DNA of 32,240 nt from Candidatus Woesearchaeota archaeon (GTDB lineage Archaea > Nanobdellota > Nanobdellia > SCGC-AAA011-G17 > GW2011-AR17), in contig JAFCFS010000006.1 in assembly GCA_017608525.1 (NCBI GenBank), forward strand, positions 1 through 32,240. The letters are read 5' to 3'. A model generated the notes under the pieces. That model was not told the origin of the DNA and searched no databases. It saw only the letters and a list, made by a program, of their open reading frames with translations. How positions within the stretch are numbered: the first letter of the stretch is position 1; each line of letters opens with the position of its first letter. Shown piece by piece: positions 30,635 through 32,240 of this stretch. A program made the translations under genes and the position numbers.

Positions 30635-31488
30635 GAAATTATCACCCCATCATTTGGGCCATCCAATGTTATTACACAGTTTTTCCTTAGATTTCCTTCA
30701 ACAATAACTTTATCTCCAACCTTAACGCACGACTGGTATACCCAATAATATGTTCCAATAGTAAATATTTCATTCTTGCTTTTTATTTTAAAATACCTAG
30801 GACAAAAGTTTGATCCAATATCTTCTATCACCTCACCAGCAACTTTAATCCTAGAAACAATCCTGTTTTCAAATATATTTTCTGGTATTTCTTTTTCTTT
30901 ATAAATAAACCTTATAGTAGTTAAAAGGCCTGGTTTTATTTGAATTGCTGACCATTTATTTTTAAACATTTTCTCAAACGAATTTTTTCTCAGATTATGA
31001 AATGCTCCGTATTTTTTAACTTGATAATTTATGTGCTCCTTTGTTATAGAAGTAAAGCCTAATTTTTCTCTAATTTTCTGCATTTTCTTTTTTAATTTTA
31101 TACAATTCTTAACACCTCTAATAACAAAATCTACATCTTTCTTAACTTCGAATCCTAAAAGAAAGGAGCCGAAAATTCCAAGGTCTTCACCAACGTATTT
31201 TTCAAGTTGCAAAGCTATCTTAGCCCACACGCCTTTTAATAAACTTTTGTTCGATGCATAAAATTCAAATGGCTCAAATATTCTTTTGACTTCTTTTTTG
31301 GACAATGTAATTAGACCAAAATCTAGAACCTTCCTAAAATTTCTCTTCAATAAAGTATTATACCTTTCGCCATTTGGATCCAGAGCAAAAACCCTACTAC
31401 AAAGTATGTTTTTAAAATTCCAGTAGCCTTTGACTATGTAAAAATTGTTTTTTCTATCTAATACATAATCGCAATCTTCGTATTTCAT
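30631..31488 (-). CDS. Nucleotidyltransferase-superfamily protein
   Basis: The 285-residue protein has a central polymerase-beta-type nucleotidyltransferase motif: GIFGSFLLGFEVKKDVDFVIRG (about 103-124, in two parts GIFGSFLLG and DVDFVI), giving the G-S...D-x-D pattern. The N-terminal part (YVLDRKNNFYIVKGYWNF) and the C-terminal part (RIKVAGEVIEDIGSNFCPRYFKI..., CVKVGDKVIVEGNL) are beta-rich, the latter like a small OB-type or barrel domain. Target and nucleotide unknown. It overlaps the upstream kinase gene by 35 bases and the downstream phosphatase as ATGA, so it is part of a tightly coupled unit. Confidence 0.72.
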   Translation of the reverse strand: MKYEDCDYVLDRKNNFYIVKGYWNFKNILCSRVFALDPNGERYNTLLKRNFRKVLDFGLITLSKKEVKRIFEPFEFYASNKSLLKGVWAKIALQLEKYVGEDLGIFGSFLLGFEVKKDVDFVIRGVKNCIKLKKKMQKIREKLGFTSITKEHINYQVKKYGAFHNLRKNSFEKMFKNKWSAIQIKPGLLTTIRFIYKEKEIPENIFENRIVSRIKVAGEVIEDIGSNFCPRYFKIKSKNEIFTIGTYYWVYQSCVKVGDKVIVEGNLRKNCVITLDGPNDGVIIS

Positions 31489-32074
31489 TTTTCAAGATCC
31501 CATTATTCAAATTTTTAACGATCTCATTTATAGTCCTAAAAAAATTAGAATTATCTATGACTTGCATACCTGCTTCTGATGCTAAAGAAACCATATACGA
31601 ATCCAATAATCTTATGATTTCAAAATTTTCAAACCATCCATTATTTTTAATTACCCTTTTTTTATTTTTCAGTTTGAACCTTCTTATGTGCTCTTTTTCA
31701 TCATTTAAATAAAGGTAAAATCCAATCTTCTTACATTTCAATTTTTTAAAAAAATTTGGTATTGCTTGCACTCCTTCTATTATTATTGTCTTTCCTTTTT
31801 CCTCAGCTATTTTTGAAATATTTAATAAATAATTTTCAAAAAATCTGCAATGCATTTCGAATCCAGATATTATGTTTTTAGCATTTCTAATTCCAAAAAA
31901 TTCCCAAGCTTTATGACTTGGACAATAAGAAATTTCTGGATAATTATTAATTTTTAAGATTTCTTTTATTACATCAGTTTGTACCACCTGCTCTATACCA
32001 AGCATGCTAGCTAATGTAAAAGCAATCGTCGTTTTTCCACTTCCTGGCATTCCATTTATAACAATAACAGTCAT
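31454..32074 (-). CDS. P-loop kinase, 2-phosphoglycerate-kinase-like
   Basis: The 206-residue protein begins MTVIVINGMPGSGKTTIAFTLASMLG with Walker A GMPGSGKT at 8-15, then VVQTDVIKEIL, and later KTIIIEGVQAIPNF and FYLYLNDEKEHIRRFKLKNK (a lid-like basic helix). The order GSGKT, QTDxIKE, EGVxxxP recalls archaeal 2-phosphoglycerate kinase, which makes 2,3-bisphosphoglycerate and whose product a mutase-type phosphatase could act on, but small-molecule P-loop kinases look alike here. Its ATG overlaps the upstream partial gene as ATGA. Confidence 0.75.
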   Translation of the reverse strand: MTVIVINGMPGSGKTTIAFTLASMLGIEQVVQTDVIKEILKINNYPEISYCPSHKAWEFFGIRNAKNIISGFEMHCRFFENYLLNISKIAEEKGKTIIIEGVQAIPNFFKKLKCKKIGFYLYLNDEKEHIRRFKLKNKKRVIKNNGWFENFEIIRLLDSYMVSLASEAGMQVIDNSNFFRTINEIVKNLNNGILKNEIRRLRLCIR

Positions 32075-32240
32075 TTTAACGAATCTAAATTTAGCAAAAA
32101 TTCTTTCAAATTTAGATTTTTAATGCAACCGAATATTATTTTCCTCTTCAAGATATTTCTTCTTTTTTCTTTAGCACATTCACTAATTTTATTATTAAAT
32201 CTTGCCGCTGGTGTATTTTTCCTTTCATTGTATTTGAAGA
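32071..32240 (-). CDS. C-terminal end of an unidentified protein, partial
   Basis: A minus-strand frame enters from the right edge and ends with TGA at 32073-32071, overlapping the kinase start as ATGA. About 55 residues are visible: basic, with KYNERKNTPAARFNNKISECAKEKRRN, then IIFGCIKNLNLKEFLLNL. Too little is seen to name a family. The overlap shows it belongs to the same operon as the four genes downstream of it. Confidence 0.65.
   Translation of the reverse strand, partial: FKYNERKNTPAARFNNKISECAKEKRRNILKRKIIFGCIKNLNLKEFLLNLDSLK

Noticed and set aside
1-32240. tRNA, rRNA, CRISPR array or insertion sequence
   Set aside because: Reading both strands I saw no cloverleaf-like GC-rich block, no regularly spaced repeats, and no transposase-like gene or terminal inverted repeats.

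Overview
The window reads as a chromosomal segment of an AT-rich archaeon. Archaeal markers are ribosomal protein eL15, the signal-recognition receptor FtsY, an archaeal-type threonyl-tRNA synthetase, type II peptidyl-tRNA hydrolase, the tRNA Psi54 methylase TrmY, an Ald-type alanine dehydrogenase, and many TTTATAAA-like TATA boxes 22-30 bp before start codons (leaderless transcripts). Small genes with ATGA overlaps, the PGF-pre-PGF surface protein and several unrecognised lineage-specific families suggest a DPANN-type lineage, but the phylum cannot be settled from the sequence alone. No tRNA, rRNA, CRISPR array, transposase or origin was seen, and no gene-free stretch over 300 bases exists if the small ORF at 20257-20586 is accepted.

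Layout. 1-6233: a secreted cadherin/tandem-type protein running off the left edge, a small membrane protein, eL15, a large surface protein, alanine dehydrogenase and an unknown membrane protein. 6219-7574: ftsY and a small unknown gene. 7579-14819: a dense module built around protein lipoylation and thiol redox chemistry. 14858-19176: a solenoid-repeat protein, a Dph2 fragment, a GmhB-like phosphatase, threonyl-tRNA synthetase and small unknowns. 19173-25091: an M29 aminopeptidase, a P-loop/deoxyribosyltransferase-like protein coupled to deoC, trmY, a DUF3795 protein, a metallophosphoesterase, pth2 and a thioredoxin. 25084-27204: a minus-strand operon with an N-acetylmuramoyl-alanine amidase-like protein, a TraB-like membrane protein and a second solenoid paralogue. 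27322-32240: a truncated KaiC-like ATPase, two small genes, and a minus-strand operon with a PfkB-CYTH fusion, a histidine phosphatase, a nucleotidyltransferase, a P-loop kinase and the end of another gene.

The most interesting part is 7579-14819. In one continuous, overlapping operon lie a membrane-anchored winged-helix regulator with cysteines in its predicted outside loop, a double-thioredoxin/CcdA (DsbD-type) membrane protein, a GcvH-like lipoyl carrier, a thioredoxin-like putative lipoprotein, an AhpD-like CxxC protein, a single-cysteine FAD/NAD(P)H disulfide reductase and lipoyl synthase. A second unit with its own promoter adds a DUF5320 protein, a DUF134 regulator and the split lipoate ligase LplA/LplB. 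There is no glycine-cleavage P or T protein and no 2-oxoacid dehydrogenase E1/E2 nearby. I infer a dedicated relay, NAD(P)H to FAD reductase to lipoyl carrier to AhpD-like protein and/or CcdA-type transporter to outside thioredoxins, that makes and maintains its own lipoyl cofactor. Paired palindromes in front of the operon are candidate operators.
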